Assembly: GCF_030523985.1 (NCBI RefSeq)
Contig: NZ_JAUNHK010000006.1
Span: forward strand, 1 to 55,415
Source of the DNA: Deinococcus sp.
GTDB taxonomy: Bacteria > Deinococcota > Deinococci > Deinococcales > Deinococcaceae
Direction of reading: 5' to 3'
Length of the DNA: 55,415 bases
Part shown: in pieces, positions 44,247-52,444 of the stretch
How positions within the stretch are numbered: the first letter of the stretch is position 1
How the letters are laid out: each line of letters opens with the position of its first letter
Translations under genes and position numbers: made by a program
Notes under the pieces: model-generated
What the model was told of the DNA's origin: nothing
What the model saw: only the letters and a program-made list of their open reading frames with translations
Databases searched by the model: none

Positions 44247-44912
44247 CTATCGCTCGGAGAGCAAGGTAAACGTCAAGACCTCCGCGTCCGCCAGTTCCAG
44301 CGGCGAGGTGTCGGGGAGGCTGACCCGTACCCGCCCGTCCGCGAGGTTGGCCGCCGCGTCCAGCAAGGGCGCGTCAGCGGCAGGGTCGAGGGTGCCCCAC
44401 AGGTGCATGGCTCCGCCCCCCTCCCCGGCTTGCCACAGGCCCGCGCCCACCGGGTCGTGGCCTGCGTAGGCCAGCAGCAGCACGAAATCGCGCTGGCCTT
44501 CCAGCCGGGCGGCGAAGTGTCGGGTCAGCAGCCCGGCCCACTCCAGCGCGTCGTAACTTTCCGCCAGCACCGCCGCCCACGTCGCCAGTTGCAACCGCGA
44601 CACCTGCTCCACGGCGATGTGTTCGGTAGCTACCTCCCCGGCCCGCCACTCGCCCACCCGCAGCCCGCCCACGTCCTGCCCGTCCCAGGTGTAGGGCGAA
44701 AGGACCAGCGGCGGTGCGTCCCGCCCGGTGAAAAAGGTCAGGAGGTCGGCCCGGTCAGCGTCCGAGGGAGGAGCCGGGGCATACGCCGCATTCAGGGCCA
44801 GCACGTTGACCCCCGGCGTCTGCAACACGGGGCCGGAGCCGAGGTCGTGGCGCCCGGCAGCCAGCGGCTCGAAATAACGCAGCAGTTCGGAAAGTGGGTC
44901 GGGCAAAGGCAT
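44247..44912 (-). CDS. Protein of unknown function
   Basis: A 221-residue soluble protein. An acidic, Pro/Leu-rich start is followed by LLTFFTGRDAPPLVLSPYTW, EHIAVEQVSRLQLATWAAVL, GQRDFVLLLAYAGHDPVGAGLWQAGE (which resembles the central strands of a GNAT acetyltransferase) and LADAEVLTFTLLSER. The resemblance is too weak to name it. Start at 44912 rather than seven codons upstream, because TACTCT (44921-44926) lies 8 nt before it. That box falls inside a 9-bp inverted repeat. Confidence 0.65.
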   Translation of the reverse strand: MPLPDPLSELLRYFEPLAAGRHDLGSGPVLQTPGVNVLALNAAYAPAPPSDADRADLLTFFTGRDAPPLVLSPYTWDGQDVGGLRVGEWRAGEVATEHIAVEQVSRLQLATWAAVLAESYDALEWAGLLTRHFAARLEGQRDFVLLLAYAGHDPVGAGLWQAGEGGGAMHLWGTLDPAADAPLLDAAANLADGRVRVSLPDTSPLELADAEVLTFTLLSER

Positions 44913-44913
44913 A

Positions 44914-44944
44914 GGGCAGAGAGTAGCTTTCACCCTCTGCCCTG
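44914..44944. promoter_or_regulatory. Inverted repeat across the -10 box of the gene at 44247-44912
   Basis: AGGGCAGAG (44914-44922) and CTCTGCCCT (44936-44944) are perfectly complementary and 13 nt apart. The candidate -10 TACTCT (minus strand, 44921-44926) overlaps the arm. Could be an operator or a terminator for the gene upstream on the minus strand. Confidence 0.4.
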
Positions 44945-44959
44945 TCCCCTACGTTGGCC

Positions 44960-45304
44960 TCAGTCCAGCAGGTTCACAGCCCGCGCCGCGTCCAGCCAGC
45001 CGCCGTCGCGCAGGAAGGCGCGGAAATCGTAGAGGAGTGCGCCCGCGTCGTCCTGTTCGGCAGCGGGCAGGGTGCGCCGCCACGCTTCGCCCGTCAGCTT
45101 GGTGTAGGCCAGCAGTGGGGCCGGAGCACCCAGGTACTCGTCCAGCGACGCCAACAGGCCCGCACGCCGCACGCGCTCACCGACTGGGCAACTTTCCAGA
45201 TAGGCCTGCGCCGCCTGCGCCAGCCGCATGGGGGCCAGCGGGTGGGCCGGTTGGGGCGCGGCGCGGTGGTCTGTGTCAGCAGAATGAGAAGGAGCAAAAG
45301 CCAT
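44960..45304 (-). CDS. Small protein of unknown function
   Basis: A 114-residue protein, mainly helical: MRLAQAAQAYLES, RVRRAGLLASLDEYLG, LLAYTKLTGEAWRRTL, LLYDFRAFLRDGGWLDAARAVN. The frame has typical codon use with G/C third positions. The first 25 residues look unstructured, so the ATG at codon 26 is an alternative start. It lies 47 nt upstream of the gene at 44912 on the same strand and may be co-transcribed. I recognise no family. Confidence 0.6.
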   Translation of the reverse strand: MAFAPSHSADTDHRAAPQPAHPLAPMRLAQAAQAYLESCPVGERVRRAGLLASLDEYLGAPAPLLAYTKLTGEAWRRTLPAAEQDDAGALLYDFRAFLRDGGWLDAARAVNLLD

Positions 45305-45361
45305 GCCCCGCAGTGTGGCCCGCCGCTGTCAGCCCAGGCTCAGGGGGAGGTCAGGGCCGGG

Positions 45362-46420
45362 TCAGCCCCCCGCCCGCTCCAGCAGCATCGCGTCGCCCAG
45401 CGAGTAGAAGCGGTAATCCTGCGCCAGTGCCGCCGCATACGCCACCTGAATCCTCTCCACACCCGCGAAGGCCGCGACCAGCAGCAGCAGCGTGCTGCCC
45501 GGCAGGTGCAGGTTGGTCAGCAGCAGGTCAGGCACCTGCACAGGCGTTCCCGGCGTGATGAAGATGCGCGTTTCGCCCGCCCCGGCCCGCACCTGTTCGC
45601 CGTCCCAGGCGCTTTCCAGGGTGCGAACGGTCGTCGTGCCCACCGCCACCACCCGCCGCCCCTCGGCCCGGGCGCGGTTGATCGCGTCGGCAGTTTCGGC
45701 GCTGACCTCGTAGCGCTCGGCGTGCATCACATGGTCGGCCACCGACCCCTGAATCGGCTTGAAGGTGCCCGCGCCCACATGCAGCGTCACGCTGGCCCGC
45801 TCCACGCCCATCTCTTCCAGGCGGGCGAGCAGTTCGGGCGTGAAGTGCAGCCCGGCGGTGGGAGCCGCCACACTGCCCGGCGTCTTGGCGTATACCGTCT
45901 GGTAGCGCTCGCGCCAGGTGTCGTCGCTGTCGCCCGCGTCGATGTAGGGCGGCAGCGGCAGGCGGCCTATCTCGTCCAGATGCGGCTTGATGTCGTGGTC
46001 GAAGCGCAACAACCTTGCGCCGTCCTCCAGCACGCCCACCACTTCGGCACGGTGGTCGCCTAGAAACAGTTCGTTTCCGGCGCGGCGGGCGGGCTTGAGG
46101 TAGGCACTCCACACGTTCGCGCCCTGGTCGAATTCCTCGCGCAGCAGCAGCACTTCGACCACGCCTCCGCCGAAGCCGTTCACGACGGGCTTGCGGGCCA
46201 GCACGCGGGCCGGAATCACCTTCGATTCGTTGAACACCAGCAGGTCGCCGGGCCGCAGCAGCGAGGGCAGATCGCGGAAAACGCGGTGTTCCACGCTCTC
46301 CCCCACCACCATCAGGCGCGAGGAGTCACGCGGCTCGGCCCCGGTCTGGGCGATGCGGCTTTCGGGCAGGTCAAAGTGCAGCCGCGCCAGCACCTCGTCG
46401 GCAGTCAGCGGCGCGGACAT
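45362..46420 (-). CDS. queA: tRNA preQ1(34) S-adenosylmethionine ribosyltransferase-isomerase
   Basis: A 352-residue enzyme that adds a ribosyl-derived moiety from SAM to preQ1 at tRNA position 34, giving epoxyqueuosine. Marks: FDLPESRIAQTGAEPRDSSR, LLRPGDLLVFNESKVIPARV, GRLPLPPYIDAGDSDDTWRERYQTVYAK, SVAAPTAGLHFT and LTNLHLPGSTLLLLVAAFAG. Standard length. Its ATG directly abuts the stop of the NYN-domain gene upstream, so the two are co-transcribed. Confidence 0.95.
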   Translation of the reverse strand: MSAPLTADEVLARLHFDLPESRIAQTGAEPRDSSRLMVVGESVEHRVFRDLPSLLRPGDLLVFNESKVIPARVLARKPVVNGFGGGVVEVLLLREEFDQGANVWSAYLKPARRAGNELFLGDHRAEVVGVLEDGARLLRFDHDIKPHLDEIGRLPLPPYIDAGDSDDTWRERYQTVYAKTPGSVAAPTAGLHFTPELLARLEEMGVERASVTLHVGAGTFKPIQGSVADHVMHAERYEVSAETADAINRARAEGRRVVAVGTTTVRTLESAWDGEQVRAGAGETRIFITPGTPVQVPDLLLTNLHLPGSTLLLLVAAFAGVERIQVAYAAALAQDYRFYSLGDAMLLERAGG

Positions 46421-46975
46421 TCAGCCCTCGACCGCCGCTTCCTTGTTGTTCTTCTGACGGGCTGGCATCAGGCCGCCCTCAATGTCGGGCAGATGGATAA
46501 AGCGGTCGGCGGCGTCAATCAAATCCTGGCTGGTGTGTTCGCGGAAGGCGATGACCTCCACCCGTTTGCCGCGCTCCTGCAACACTTCCACGATGTCGGT
46601 AAAGTCGCCGTCGCCACTGCCGAGCACGATGATGTCGAGGGAATCCATCATCCGGAACATGTCCGCCACGATGCCCATGTCCCAGTTGCCGCTGTAAATC
46701 GGCTTGCCGTCGTCGGTGACGTGGTGCAGCGTCAGGTTCATGCGCCGCACCTTGTAGCCCAGGGTGGACAACTTGTAGATGAAGGGACGCGACGTGGCCT
46801 CACCCTCGCGCTCCACGGTGTAGCTGATGGCGTGGACAAGCTCGCGCCCTTCGGTGGCGACATTCAGAATCGTCTCGAAATTGACGGTGCGTTCCAGCAG
46901 GTCGCGGGCGGAGTGGTAGAGGTTTTGCGTGTCAATAAAAACCCCGACGCGGGGGCGGTGAACGACGTATTGCAC
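46421..46975 (-). CDS. NYN-domain (LabA/DUF88-like) putative nuclease
   Basis: A 184-residue protein with a PIN-like NYN fold: VGVFIDTQNLYHSARDLL (first Asp and Asn), KVRRMNLTL, SGNWDMGIVADMFRM (Asp), IIVLGSGDGDFTDIVEVLQ (Asp pair) and RVEVIAFREHTSQDLIDAADRF. The acidic set expected for metal-dependent RNase activity is complete. The start is the GTG at 46975 with AGGAG 7 nt upstream; the longer open frame encodes no conserved sequence and would overrun the promoter at 47070-47099. In an operon with queA, so a role in RNA metabolism is plausible. Confidence 0.87.
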   Translation of the reverse strand: MQYVVHRPRVGVFIDTQNLYHSARDLLERTVNFETILNVATEGRELVHAISYTVEREGEATSRPFIYKLSTLGYKVRRMNLTLHHVTDDGKPIYSGNWDMGIVADMFRMMDSLDIIVLGSGDGDFTDIVEVLQERGKRVEVIAFREHTSQDLIDAADRFIHLPDIEGGLMPARQKNNKEAAVEG

Positions 46976-47069
46976 TGTGTTTCTCCTGTTGTGGTAAAGC
47001 TCAAAGGGAAGAACGAAGTAAGGAAACAGCCAAAAGGGAAAGAAAAATGCCCGTCTGGGGCCACCGCCT

Positions 47070-47099
47070 AGCATAGTTGCCACGCGGGGCAAATGTGAA
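47070..47099 (-). promoter_or_regulatory. Promoter of the NYN-queA operon
   Basis: On the minus strand TTCACA (47094-47099), 18-nt spacer, TATGCT (47070-47075). It gives a leader of about 85-90 nt ending in a good Shine-Dalgarno before the GTG at 46975. Confidence 0.6.
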
Positions 47100-47151
47100 G
47101 GGGCACGCGGCGGGGCCAACTTCCCCGGCCCGGCTGCGTTACCCTGAATCC

Positions 47152-48432
47152 ATGACCAATCCGTCTCAGGACGCCCTCGCCCAGGCCCAGGCCGCCTACG
47201 CCGAACTCAAGGCACGCGGCCTCAAGCTCAACCTCCAGCGCGGTCAGCCCGCCGACGCCGACTTCGACCTCAGCAACCCCATGCTGAGTGCGCTGGGCGA
47301 GGGAGACACGCACTTCGACGGCATCGACCTCCGCAACTACCCCGGTGGCATCGGCGGCCTGCCCTCGGCCCGCGCCCTGTTCGGGCACTACCTCGACCTC
47401 AAGCCCGAAAACGTGCTGGTCTGGAACAACTCCAGTCTGGAACTGCAAGGGCTGGTGCTGGGGTTTGCCCTGCTGCACGGCGTGCGCGGCTCTCAGAACA
47501 GTGAACAAGGGGGCGGCTGGGTCCACCAGAAGCCCAAGATGATCGTCACCGTGCCCGGCTATGACCGCCATTTCCTGCTGCTTCAGACGATGGGCTTCGA
47601 GTTGCTGACGGTGGACATGCAGGATGATGGCCCCGACGTGGACGCGGTAGAAAAGCTGGCGGCGAACGACCCCAGCGTGAAGGGCATTCTGTTCGTGCCG
47701 ACCTACTCCAACCCCGGCGGCGAGACCATCAGCGAGGAGAAGGCCCGCAAGCTGGCCGGGCTGAAGGCGGCGGCCCCCGACTTCACCATCTTCGCCGACG
47801 ACGCCTACCGCGCTCACCACCTGTTCGAGGAACGCGACACGCCCGTCAACTTCGTGACCCTGTGCCGTGACGCCGGGCACCCTGACCGCGCCTTCGTGTT
47901 CGCCTCGACCTCCAAAATCACCTTCGCGGGGGCGGGCCTGGGATTCGTGGGCAGCAGCGAGGACAACATCGCTTGGCTCGGCAAGTACCTCAACGCCCAG
48001 AGCATCGGCCCCAACAAGGTCGAGCAGGCGCGGCACGTCAAGTTCCTGCAAAGCTACGAGGGCGGGCTGGAAGGGCTGATGCGCGACCACGCCGCCCTGA
48101 TTGCCCCCAAGTTTCAGGCGGTCTACGACGCCCTGAGCGCCGAGTTGGGTGAGGGCGGCGGCGGCTACGCGACTTGGCGCACGCCACGCGGCGGCTACTT
48201 CATCAGCCTGGACACGGTAGACCCGGTGGCCGACCGCGTGGTGCAACTCGCCGACGAAGCGGGCATCAGCCTGACCCCGGCGGGCGCGACCTACCCCGGC
48301 GGCAAAGACCCCCACAACGCCAACATTCGCCTCGCGCCCACCCGTCCCCCCCTGCAAGAGGTGCAAGTCGCCATGCGCGGCGTCGCGACCTGCGTCAAGC
48401 TGGCCGCCGAGGAGTACCGCGCCGGACGCTGA
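47152..48432 (+). CDS. Class I aminotransferase (aspartate-type, MocR-like subgroup)
   Basis: A 426-residue PLP enzyme of fold type I. It has NLQRGQPADADFDLSN near the N-terminus, NYPGGIGGLPSAR, WNNSSLELQGLVLGFAL (PLP phosphate region), VPTYSNPGGETIS, TIFADDAYRAHHL (Asp and Tyr to PLP) and the Schiff-base Lys in FASTSKITFAGAGLGF. The N-terminal RGQP and the length match the aspartate aminotransferase subgroup seen in Corynebacterium and Thermus relatives rather than AspC. Substrate inferred. TACCCT (47140-47145) is 6 nt before the ATG, a leaderless-type start. Confidence 0.88.
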   Translation: MTNPSQDALAQAQAAYAELKARGLKLNLQRGQPADADFDLSNPMLSALGEGDTHFDGIDLRNYPGGIGGLPSARALFGHYLDLKPENVLVWNNSSLELQGLVLGFALLHGVRGSQNSEQGGGWVHQKPKMIVTVPGYDRHFLLLQTMGFELLTVDMQDDGPDVDAVEKLAANDPSVKGILFVPTYSNPGGETISEEKARKLAGLKAAAPDFTIFADDAYRAHHLFEERDTPVNFVTLCRDAGHPDRAFVFASTSKITFAGAGLGFVGSSEDNIAWLGKYLNAQSIGPNKVEQARHVKFLQSYEGGLEGLMRDHAALIAPKFQAVYDALSAELGEGGGGYATWRTPRGGYFISLDTVDPVADRVVQLADEAGISLTPAGATYPGGKDPHNANIRLAPTRPPLQEVQVAMRGVATCVKLAAEEYRAGR

Positions 48433-48801
48433 GCCTTTGCGAGAAGCGGCAGGAAACCACCTGATAGGGACTTTGTAGTTGCAAAATTCGTAGGGCAAGA
48501 GTGCGGGGTGGCCGGAAATGCTGAACGGTTCACCCCCTCCTGCCAGGCCAATTGATGATAGATTTTATCAGCTTTTCGACCTCTCTTCGTCAGTTTTGGC
48601 GATCCAGAACATGCCGAGGGGCAGATGAGGGTAGTCTAAATGTCTGCTTGCGAAAAGCTAAAGGGTGACATAAGGTCATAAGTGCCCGAACGGCTCCAAT
48701 TTGAGACAGACGTAGACAGTCGCTGGCCCCTATGCAGGTCAAGTTCTGGTCGCCTGCCCAGTGAGGAAGCCGTCTTCACAGCGGGCGTAAGGAGTCAAGC
48801 G
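48433..48801. other. Gene-free stretch between aminotransferase and MarR genes
   Basis: This 369-nt gap is richer in A/T than its surroundings. It has a small palindrome TGATA-GATTT-TATCA at 48556-48570 followed by TTTT, a 9-bp inverted pair AGCTTTTCG (48570-48578) / CGAAAAGCT (48651-48659), and two direct half-sites TGACATAA (48666) and TCATAA (48676). There is no convincing reading frame in it apart from an upstream extension of the MarR gene. It probably holds the marR promoter and operator, and possibly a small RNA. Confidence 0.45.
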
Positions 48802-49284
48802 ATGCCCAAGCGTCCGGTGCAGGCCTCCCCTGCCGAACAACAGGCACTCAGCACCTACATCAAACTCTGGCGGGCGGCCCATTCCACCGAGTATGCCGCC
48901 CACCGCCACCTCGTCAGCCACGGCCTCACCATCAGCCAGTTCGCCGTTCTCGAAGCGGTGTATCACCTCGGCCCGCTCAACCAGCGCCAGCTCGCCGAAA
49001 AGATTCTGCGTTCCAGCGGCAACCTGACGATGGTTATCGACAACCTCGAACGCAGTGGACTGGTCGAGCGCCAGCGCAGCACCACCGACCGCCGCATGGT
49101 CATGATTCACTTGACCCCCGCAGGTCATGACCGCATCGCTTCGGTCCTCCCGCAGCACATCCGGGGGGTTGCTGAAGTCTTTTCGGCCCTGACTCCGGCA
49201 GAACTGGAAGAACTGGGCCGCCTGACCCGCAAACTGGGGCTCTCGCTTGAAGAAACGGGTCGCCCCCAGACCGCCGCCGACTGA
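48802..49284 (+). CDS. MarR-family transcriptional regulator
   Basis: A 160-residue winged-helix regulator, acting as a dimer. The dimerisation helix SPAEQQALSTYIKLWRAAHS is followed by the DNA-binding part: TISQFAVLEAVYHLGPLNQRQ, EKILRSSGNLTMVIDNLERSG (recognition helix) and the wing VERQRSTTDRRMVMIHLTPAG. The start at 48802 has AAGGAG 10 nt upstream. No obvious target gene is divergent from it; autoregulation through the long upstream region is likely for the family. Confidence 0.92.
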   Translation: MPKRPVQASPAEQQALSTYIKLWRAAHSTEYAAHRHLVSHGLTISQFAVLEAVYHLGPLNQRQLAEKILRSSGNLTMVIDNLERSGLVERQRSTTDRRMVMIHLTPAGHDRIASVLPQHIRGVAEVFSALTPAELEELGRLTRKLGLSLEETGRPQTAAD

Positions 49285-49306
49285 CATACGGGAAGATCAA
49301 CCATGA

Positions 49307-49343
49307 ACAGGCCGCCTCTGCGACGAATCACGAGGCGGCCTGT
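49307..49343. terminator. Shared hairpin between marR and rph
   Basis: ACAGGCCGCCTC (49307-49318) pairs perfectly with GAGGCGGCCTGT (49332-49343). It sits between the convergent marR and rph genes. No T run is present on either side, so the mode of termination is uncertain. Confidence 0.65.
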
Positions 49344-49355
49344 CCGTTGCGTCGG

Positions 49356-50099
49356 TCAGACGCCCTGAATCACGGCGAGTTGTCGGGTTAAGTCCTTCAT
49401 CACGTCCTGCACCGAGCGCACGCCCTGGCCCAGCAGCGCGGTGTACTCGTCTACGGTGATCGGCCCCAATTCGGCCCCGCCCTGCACTTCAATGAGCAGG
49501 CCCGTGTCGGTGGCAATCACGTTCAGGTCGGCGCGGGCCACCTTGTCTTCCTCGTAGTCGAGATCCACTCGCAGTTCGTCCCCAATCAGCCCCACACTGA
49601 TGGCCCCGACGTTGTGGACAATCGGCCATTCGCTGAGTTGCCCGGAGTTGATGAGGCGGTCGCAGAAGTCGTGCAGCGCGGCGTGTCCCGCCAGCACGCT
49701 CGCCACGCGGGTGCCTCCGTCGGCGACCAGCACGTCGCAATCCACATACAGCGTCTGATTTTTGAAGGGGCGCAGGTCGAGACTGGAACGCAGGGCGCGG
49801 CCCAGCAGCCGCTGAATTTCGTGGCGGCGACCATTTTGCAGGTTGCGCTCGCGGGCCTGACGGTCACTGGTGGAGCGCGGCAGCATGCAGTACTCGGCGG
49901 TCAGCCAACCCTCTTTCTTGCCGCGCATGTGGGGGGCGGGTTTTTCTTCGAGGGTCACGGTCGCCAGAATCTCGGTCTGACCCATTTTGAGGTGGGCACT
50001 GCCGGGCGCATGGGGGTTGACGCCGCGCTGCACCGACACGGGGCGGGGGGTCAGGGCGTCGCGGCCCAGGCGCGGGGGAAGTTTGCTGTTGGGGGTCAT
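49356..50099 (-). CDS. rph: Ribonuclease PH
   Basis: A 247-residue phosphorolytic 3'-5' exoribonuclease that trims tRNA 3' ends. Typical segments: RPVSVQRGVNPHAPGSAHLKMG, VLATVTLE-like ILATVTLEEKPAPHM, GWLTAEYCMLPRSTSDRQARE, ALRSSLDLRPFKNQTLYVDCDVL, DLDYEEDKVARADLNVI. Last gene of an overlapping operon; its start overlaps the murI stop by 4 nt. Confidence 0.96.
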   Translation of the reverse strand: MTPNSKLPPRLGRDALTPRPVSVQRGVNPHAPGSAHLKMGQTEILATVTLEEKPAPHMRGKKEGWLTAEYCMLPRSTSDRQARERNLQNGRRHEIQRLLGRALRSSLDLRPFKNQTLYVDCDVLVADGGTRVASVLAGHAALHDFCDRLINSGQLSEWPIVHNVGAISVGLIGDELRVDLDYEEDKVARADLNVIATDTGLLIEVQGGAELGPITVDEYTALLGQGVRSVQDVMKDLTRQLAVIQGV

Positions 50100-50965
50100 G
50101 TGGTTGCGAACTCGATTCTCGGAGCAGGAGATTGGGAAGGGGCCAGGGAAACTGCTCCGTCTTTCCCGCCTGCCCCATTGTGCCCGTTTTGGGGGGGCAG
50201 AGGCAGCCGCGAAAGTAGCACCCGGAACTGTTCGGGGTCGCCCGTGGTGAGGTAGTGCACCGTGCCTGCGCCCGCCCCCGCCAGTAGCCCGCGCTCCTGA
50301 AGCACGTTGCGGGTGTGCCGCGCCACCGCCGCGCCGCTGTCCACCAGCGCGAAGGTGTCACCGAACTCGGCCTGAATGCTGCCGCGCAGAAAAGGGTAGT
50401 GCGTGCAGCCCAGCACCAACTGGTCGGCCCCAGCCTGGGCCAGCGGGGTCAGAATTTCGCGCAGCACGGCCCGCGTGTCCTCACTGTCGGCCTGCCCTGC
50501 CTCGACCAGCGGCACCAGCGCCGGACTGACCGCCCGCAGCACTTGCACGCCTGCTGGCTCGGCCCACTGCCGGATCACGTCGGCCAGCAGGGTGCCGCGC
50601 ATGGTGCTGGGGGTTGCCAGCACGCCCACCACGCCGCTGCGGGTCGCCATCACCGCTGGTTTGACGGCAGGCACCAGCCCGATGATGGGGATTTGAAAGC
50701 GTTCGCGCAGGTGCGAGAGGCTGAACGCCGAGGCGGTGTTGCAGGCCACCACCACCGCGCCCACCCCCCGGCGATGCAACTCGGTGACGGCGCGGGCGGT
50801 CAGGTCGCGGATATCGTCGTCGCAGCGGGTGCCGTAGGGCATGTGCAGCGTGTCGGCCAGATACACGAAGTCCTGCCCCGGCATGGCCCGCCGCAGTTCG
50901 CTCAGCACGCTCAGGCCACCTACGCCGCTGTCGAAGACGCCGACGGGAGGCGGAAGGTCAGTCAC
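50096..50965 (-). CDS. murI: Glutamate racemase
   Basis: A 289-residue cofactor-independent racemase giving D-glutamate for peptidoglycan. Two catalytic cysteines are in VVVACNTASAFSL and LVLGCTHYPFLRG, with VGVFDSGVGGLSVL at the N-terminus and YLADTLHMPYG. The start is the GTG at 50965, which overlaps the end of the MazG-like gene by 8 nt. The final about 30 residues (Pro/Gly/Ser-rich) go beyond the usual end and are probably unstructured. Confidence 0.95.
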   Translation of the reverse strand: MTDLPPPVGVFDSGVGGLSVLSELRRAMPGQDFVYLADTLHMPYGTRCDDDIRDLTARAVTELHRRGVGAVVVACNTASAFSLSHLRERFQIPIIGLVPAVKPAVMATRSGVVGVLATPSTMRGTLLADVIRQWAEPAGVQVLRAVSPALVPLVEAGQADSEDTRAVLREILTPLAQAGADQLVLGCTHYPFLRGSIQAEFGDTFALVDSGAAVARHTRNVLQERGLLAGAGAGTVHYLTTGDPEQFRVLLSRLPLPPQNGHNGAGGKDGAVSLAPSQSPAPRIEFATT

Positions 50966-51227
50966 GTTCGCCCTCGGCGCGCTTGTCCAGATTTTCTACG
51001 GCCTGCACCACCACCGCCGCCACCTGAATCAGTTCCTCGCGGTAGGCGCTCAGGTCAGGAAGGTTGCCCATCAGGTGTTCGAGCGCGGCGTTGTTGACCT
51101 CGCCCACTTCCTCGCCCAGAATCATCAGCCACACCGCCGGGTCGTGGTCCTGTTCGCCCCATTTGGCCTGCTGCCTCTCACGCTCCTGCAAGACCTCGCC
51201 CAACACAGAGGCCGTGCGGCTGGTCAT
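50958..51227 (-). CDS. MazG-like (all-alpha NTP pyrophosphohydrolase) small protein
   Basis: An 89-residue, all-helical protein. QERERQQAKWGEQDHDPAVW and LGEEVGEVNNAALEHL give the EExxE metal-binding motif of the MazG/dUTPase-like superfamily; the second acidic site is in YREELIQVAAVVVQAVENL. These proteins hydrolyse non-canonical or excess NTPs as dimers. The start overlaps the stop of lysN (ATGA), and its end overlaps murI. Confidence 0.82.
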   Translation of the reverse strand: MTSRTASVLGEVLQERERQQAKWGEQDHDPAVWLMILGEEVGEVNNAALEHLMGNLPDLSAYREELIQVAAVVVQAVENLDKRAEGERD

Positions 51228-52444
51228 GCCAGCGCCTCACGGAACGTCTCGCCCAGCGCCCGCATTCCCGCCGTAATCTGCTCGGGCGTGGCGTTGCTGT
51301 AGCTCATCCGCAGGGTATTCAGCCCGCCGCCACGCGCGAAAAAGGGCTGCCCCGGCACATAGGCCACCTTGCGCTCTACCGCGCGGGGCAGCAGCGCCGC
51401 CGTGTCCAGCCCCTCCGGTAGCGTGACCCACAGGAACATGCCGCCCTGGGGCCGGGTGTAGTCCACGCCCGCCGGGAAGTGCTCGCCCATTTGCCCCAGC
51501 ATGTGCGTGCAGCGGGCCTGATACGCCACCCGAACCGTCTCGATTTGCGCGGGCAGCAGCGGCAAAAGCTCAGTCATCATCATCTGGTTGAGGGTCGGCG
51601 TGTGCAGGTCGGCCCCCTGCTTGGCCTGAATCAGCTTGCCGATGATGGGCGCGGCGGCCTCGATCCAGGCGTCGCGCAGCCCCGGCACCAGCGTCTTGGA
51701 GAAGCTGGAGCAGTAGACGACATGGTTGCGGTTCACGTCGCCCGCGAGTTGCAGGCCCAGTTCGTAGAGGCTGGGCAGCGCCTCGCCCTCAAAGCGCAGT
51801 TCGCCGTAGGGGTCGTCCTCGATGACCAGGACGCCATGCTGCGCGGTCAGTTCGACCAGACGGCGGCGGCGTTCCAGGCTGAGGGTGCGCCCGGTGGGGT
51901 TCTGGAAGTTGGGAATGGCATAGAGCAGCTTGGGCTTGCGCCCCTGCCGCGCCAGGTCCCCCAGCAACGTGTCCAGGGCGTCCACGTCTATGCCGCCCTC
52001 GTCGGTGGGCATCTCGGCGTAGCTGGGCAGATAGGGCTGGAAGGACTGCAGCGCCCCCAGGTAGGTCGGAGCCTCGACCAGCACGGTGTCGCCCTCGTCG
52101 ATCAGGATTTTGCCGAGCAGGTCCAGACCCTGCTGGCTGCCCGTCACGATCTGGACATTCTGCGCGGGGATGCCGTGCCGCCCAGCGATCCACTCGCGCA
52201 GCGGCGGGTGGCCTTCGGTGGTCGAGTATTGCAGCGCGGCGGGGCCGTACTTGTTCAGCGCGGTTTCGGCGGCCTGCTTCACGGCACCCAGCGGAAACAG
52301 TTCGGGCGCGGGCAGGCCCCCGGCGAAGGAAATCACGTCCGGTTGCTGGGTGATTTTCAGAATTTCGCGGATGGCGCTGGCGGTCATGGTGCGGGCGCGG
52401 CGCGAGAGGAGCGACTCCAGTTCGGGGCGGGGCGTGTCGGACAT
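51224..52444 (-). CDS. lysN: 2-aminoadipate/multi-substrate aminotransferase, LysN type
   Basis: A 406-residue PLP-dependent class I aminotransferase very close in pattern to Thermus LysN, which works in lysine synthesis through alpha-aminoadipate. Shared segments: ISFAGGLPAPELFP, ALQYSTTEGHPPLREW, VTGSQQGLDLLGKI, YAIPNFQNPTGRTLS, VLVIEDDPYGELRF, CSSFSKTLVPGLR (Schiff-base Lys) and QAKQGADLHTPTLNQMM. First gene of the operon with MazG-like, murI and rph, which all overlap by 4-8 nt. Broad substrate range is likely. Confidence 0.9.
   Translation of the reverse strand: MSDTPRPELESLLSRRARTMTASAIREILKITQQPDVISFAGGLPAPELFPLGAVKQAAETALNKYGPAALQYSTTEGHPPLREWIAGRHGIPAQNVQIVTGSQQGLDLLGKILIDEGDTVLVEAPTYLGALQSFQPYLPSYAEMPTDEGGIDVDALDTLLGDLARQGRKPKLLYAIPNFQNPTGRTLSLERRRRLVELTAQHGVLVIEDDPYGELRFEGEALPSLYELGLQLAGDVNRNHVVYCSSFSKTLVPGLRDAWIEAAAPIIGKLIQAKQGADLHTPTLNQMMMTELLPLLPAQIETVRVAYQARCTHMLGQMGEHFPAGVDYTRPQGGMFLWVTLPEGLDTAALLPRAVERKVAYVPGQPFFARGGGLNTLRMSYSNATPEQITAGMRALGETFREALA

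Noticed and set aside
48661..48682. Radiation/desiccation response motif (17-bp palindrome) upstream of marR
   Set aside because: Only half-site-like elements TGACATAA and TCATAA in direct order are present, not the palindrome.
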